Of a DNA stretch of 64,000 bases, positions 62,288 to 64,000 are shown one piece after another; position 1 is the first letter of the stretch; each line of letters begins with the position of its first letter. The stretch is taken from positions 1 to 64,000 of the forward strand of contig NZ_WRPA01000001.1 of NCBI RefSeq assembly GCF_009831655.1. Reading direction: 5' to 3'. Source of the DNA: Shewanella insulae. GTDB lineage: Bacteria > Pseudomonadota > Gammaproteobacteria > Enterobacterales > Shewanellaceae. The notes under the pieces are model-generated. The model had not been told where the DNA came from and did not search any database. It was given only the letters and a program-made list of their open reading frames with translations. The translations under genes were made by a program, and so were the position numbers.

Positions 62288-62693
62288 TGGGGTTTAACCG
62301 TTTCTTCGATTTAGCGTCATTGGGTTGGCATTGAGACAAGCGATTGTTTTTCGATAAAAAAAACAGGTGAATATGTGACATAACATGTTGATAGCCATTA
62401 ACAAGATAGATTAAAGTACCACCACTTAAGGACAGAGGTAGGCCTACTCGAATCAAACATCGACCATGCCATTCAGGGAGAGGAAAAGCCAACTATCATG
62501 CGCAACTGACGCCCTCAAAACTTTACTCTGACCCCACTTATTTTAGCTGTGGAAGTTGGGTCGTGGCGATGCCCAACGACCTGACAGAGGCAAAGAACAT
62601 TGAGCATTGCATCAATCAATGCTGTGTAAATTTAATGCGCCAGTTCTGATTCACAGAATGGCCAAAAATCAAAATCACTGGATCGATACCGAT

Positions 62694-64000
62694 ATGACTG
62701 ATAGCACGCAGACTGAAACTACCGAGAAAAAAATCATCATCGACTTATTTGCTCCTAATCTTCCGGGTAGTACCAATGAAGATGACCTAATTCAGAAATC
62801 TCTGCGTGATCAGTTGGTCGAGAGTATCCGTAATTCGGTTACCCTTCCTAACGCTGATAAGTCTGCTGAGCTAACACGGTTTATTGATGAGTCCGGTCGT
62901 AATGTGTTTTTTGTGGATGGTACACGCGGTGCGGGTAAAACCACCTTTATCAATAGTGTGGTCAAATCCCTGAATAGTGATAAAGGTGATGCCAGCGTCA
63001 GCATCAAGTGTCTGCCGACCATTGACCCCACCAAACTGCCGCGACATGAACCCATTTTGGTCACGGTGACAGCCCGTCTGAACAAAATAGTGTCCGATAA
63101 GTTAAAAGAGAGTTGGTCATCGAATAACCATAAAAAACAAAAGGAAGATTGGCAGAGCCACCTTGAGCAGCTGAAACGTGGTCTACATCTGCTTACCGAT
63201 AAGGAATACAAGCCAGAATATTTCAGTGATGCTTTGAAGCTGGATGCCCAACTAGATTACTCCATCGGTGGCCAGGATTTGTCAGCAATCTTTGATGAAC
63301 TGGTTAAATGCGCGTGTGAGGTTCTCGGCTGCAAGGCGATTTTGATCTCGTTTGATGATATCGATACTCAGTTTGATACAGGTTGGGATGTGCTTGAATC
63401 CATTCGCAGGTTTTTTAATAGTCAGAAGCTGGTGGTAGTAGCAACAGGTGACTTGCGCTTGTATTCCCAGCTGATTCGCGGCAAGCAATACGAGAATTAC
63501 AGCAAAACTTTGCTCGATCAGGAAAAAGAGAGCGCGCGCTTGGCCGAGCGGGGCTATATGGTTGAACACCTTGAACAGCAATATTTATTAAAACTTTTTC
63601 CAGTACAAAAACGTATGCAGCTAAAAACCATGCTGCAGCTGGTCGGCGAAAAGGGGAAAGCCGGTAAAGAAAATATCAGGGTTAAAACCGAGCGTGGTAT
63701 GCAGGATGTTGATGCTATAGAAGTCTGGCAAGCGATTGGTGATGCTGTTAGGGAAGGGCTTAATTTGAGGACTGGCTCTGATACGGATATGTATGTAAAT
63801 GAGCTGCTGAAGCAGCCAGTTCGTTTATTAATGCAGGTACTACAAGACTTCTATACCAAAAAGAATTATGCCAAGCCTAACAGGAATGAAAGTGAACAAA
63901 GAGTCAATGAAGAAGTTGGTGAGCAATCAATCCCGAATTTACTTAGAAATGCCTTGTATGGATCGATGCTTAGTAGCATTTATCGTGCGGGGTTGAACTA
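62694..64000 (+). CDS. P-loop ATPase, RADAR RdrA-like candidate (partial)
   Basis: The gene is cut by the window end after 435 codons. In-frame starts exist at 62619, 62658 and 62694; none has a strong ribosome site, and I use 62694. Walker A GTRGAGKTT is at residues 76-84 in NVFFVDGTRGAGKTTFINSV. Walker B is FDDID at 220-224, followed by a sensor-like LVVVATGDLRLYSQL. This arrangement is that of KAP/STAND-type NTPases used in phage defence; the motif FVDGTRGAGKTTF resembles what I recall of RdrA of the RADAR system. RdrA normally pairs with an adenosine deaminase, RdrB, which would lie beyond 64000. The neighbouring repeats and lower GC fit a defence island. Confidence 0.7.
   Translation, partial: MTDSTQTETTEKKIIIDLFAPNLPGSTNEDDLIQKSLRDQLVESIRNSVTLPNADKSAELTRFIDESGRNVFFVDGTRGAGKTTFINSVVKSLNSDKGDASVSIKCLPTIDPTKLPRHEPILVTVTARLNKIVSDKLKESWSSNNHKKQKEDWQSHLEQLKRGLHLLTDKEYKPEYFSDALKLDAQLDYSIGGQDLSAIFDELVKCACEVLGCKAILISFDDIDTQFDTGWDVLESIRRFFNSQKLVVVATGDLRLYSQLIRGKQYENYSKTLLDQEKESARLAERGYMVEHLEQQYLLKLFPVQKRMQLKTMLQLVGEKGKAGKENIRVKTERGMQDVDAIEVWQAIGDAVREGLNLRTGSDTDMYVNELLKQPVRLLMQVLQDFYTKKNYAKPNRNESEQRVNEEVGEQSIPNLLRNALYGSMLSSIYRAGLN

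Larger units (their letters stand above)
61469..62657. other. gene-poor repeat-rich stretch
   Basis: No convincing gene is seen in these 1.2 kb. It holds the 107-bp tandem array and the large inverted repeat listed separately, and may contain the promoter of the ATPase gene at 62694. Confidence 0.6.

Noticed and set aside
62175..62492. A 105-residue minus-strand frame over the inverted repeat
   Set aside because: It runs through the repeat array and hairpin region and has no plausible protein features.

Overview
The window looks like a Shewanella chromosome (gammaproteobacterium). The strongest signs are a small tetraheme cytochrome of the CctA type next to htpX, an oleABCD long-chain olefin cluster, a bioA/bioBFCD locus, very long PstC and PstA permeases, and a LacI-controlled beta-glucoside cluster with its own TonB-dependent receptor. 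Species is not assigned. No rRNA, tRNA or CRISPR array was seen.

Layout. 1-2640: tail of a chromosomal integron with two almost identical attC sites and small cassette genes, one disabled by a stop codon. 3075-15404: beta-glucan/cellobiose utilisation (TonB receptor, LacI repressor, two sugar transporters, GH1 and GH3 glucosidases, ROK kinase) with three LacI-type operators. 15600-17037: EamA exporter and GcvR-like regulator. 17179-22936: Pho box and pstC-pstA-pstB-phoU, without pstS. 23249-31304: a patchwork of small accessory genes (DUF3088, GNAT, two GFA proteins, zinc ribbons, a broken small membrane ORF, lipoproteins, GrpB, YajD, DUF1289, a methyltransferase). 31596-36478: oleABCD. 36516-42518: globin, bioA divergent from bioBFCD. 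42830-44382: htpX and the periplasmic tetraheme cytochrome. 44793-47878: curli locus with one curlin, csgD, csgE, csgF and csgG. 48095-50593: secreted protein, hinT, two hotdog thioesterases, ycfL. 50727-55216: TPP riboswitch followed by a thiamine salvage operon (TonB receptor, YkoF-like protein, PnuT, thiamine kinase). 55312-60954: DoxX, nitroreductase, a stand-alone di-iron MBL protein paired with a degenerate chemoreceptor-like protein, three GNAT genes and small proteins. 61041-64000: repeat-rich accessory DNA (pentapeptide-coding repeat, 107-bp tandem array, large inverted repeat) leading to a P-loop ATPase cut by the window end, which resembles an anti-phage (RADAR RdrA-like) ATPase.

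The genes form coherent modules. Polysaccharide enters through the TonB receptor, is cut by GH3 and GH1 enzymes, moved by two inner-membrane transporters and phosphorylated by the ROK kinase under one repressor. Thiamine is captured at the outer membrane, imported by PnuT and phosphorylated by the kinase under a TPP riboswitch. Phosphate import genes follow a PhoB site. The two window ends are the accessory parts and hold most of the unexplained structure.
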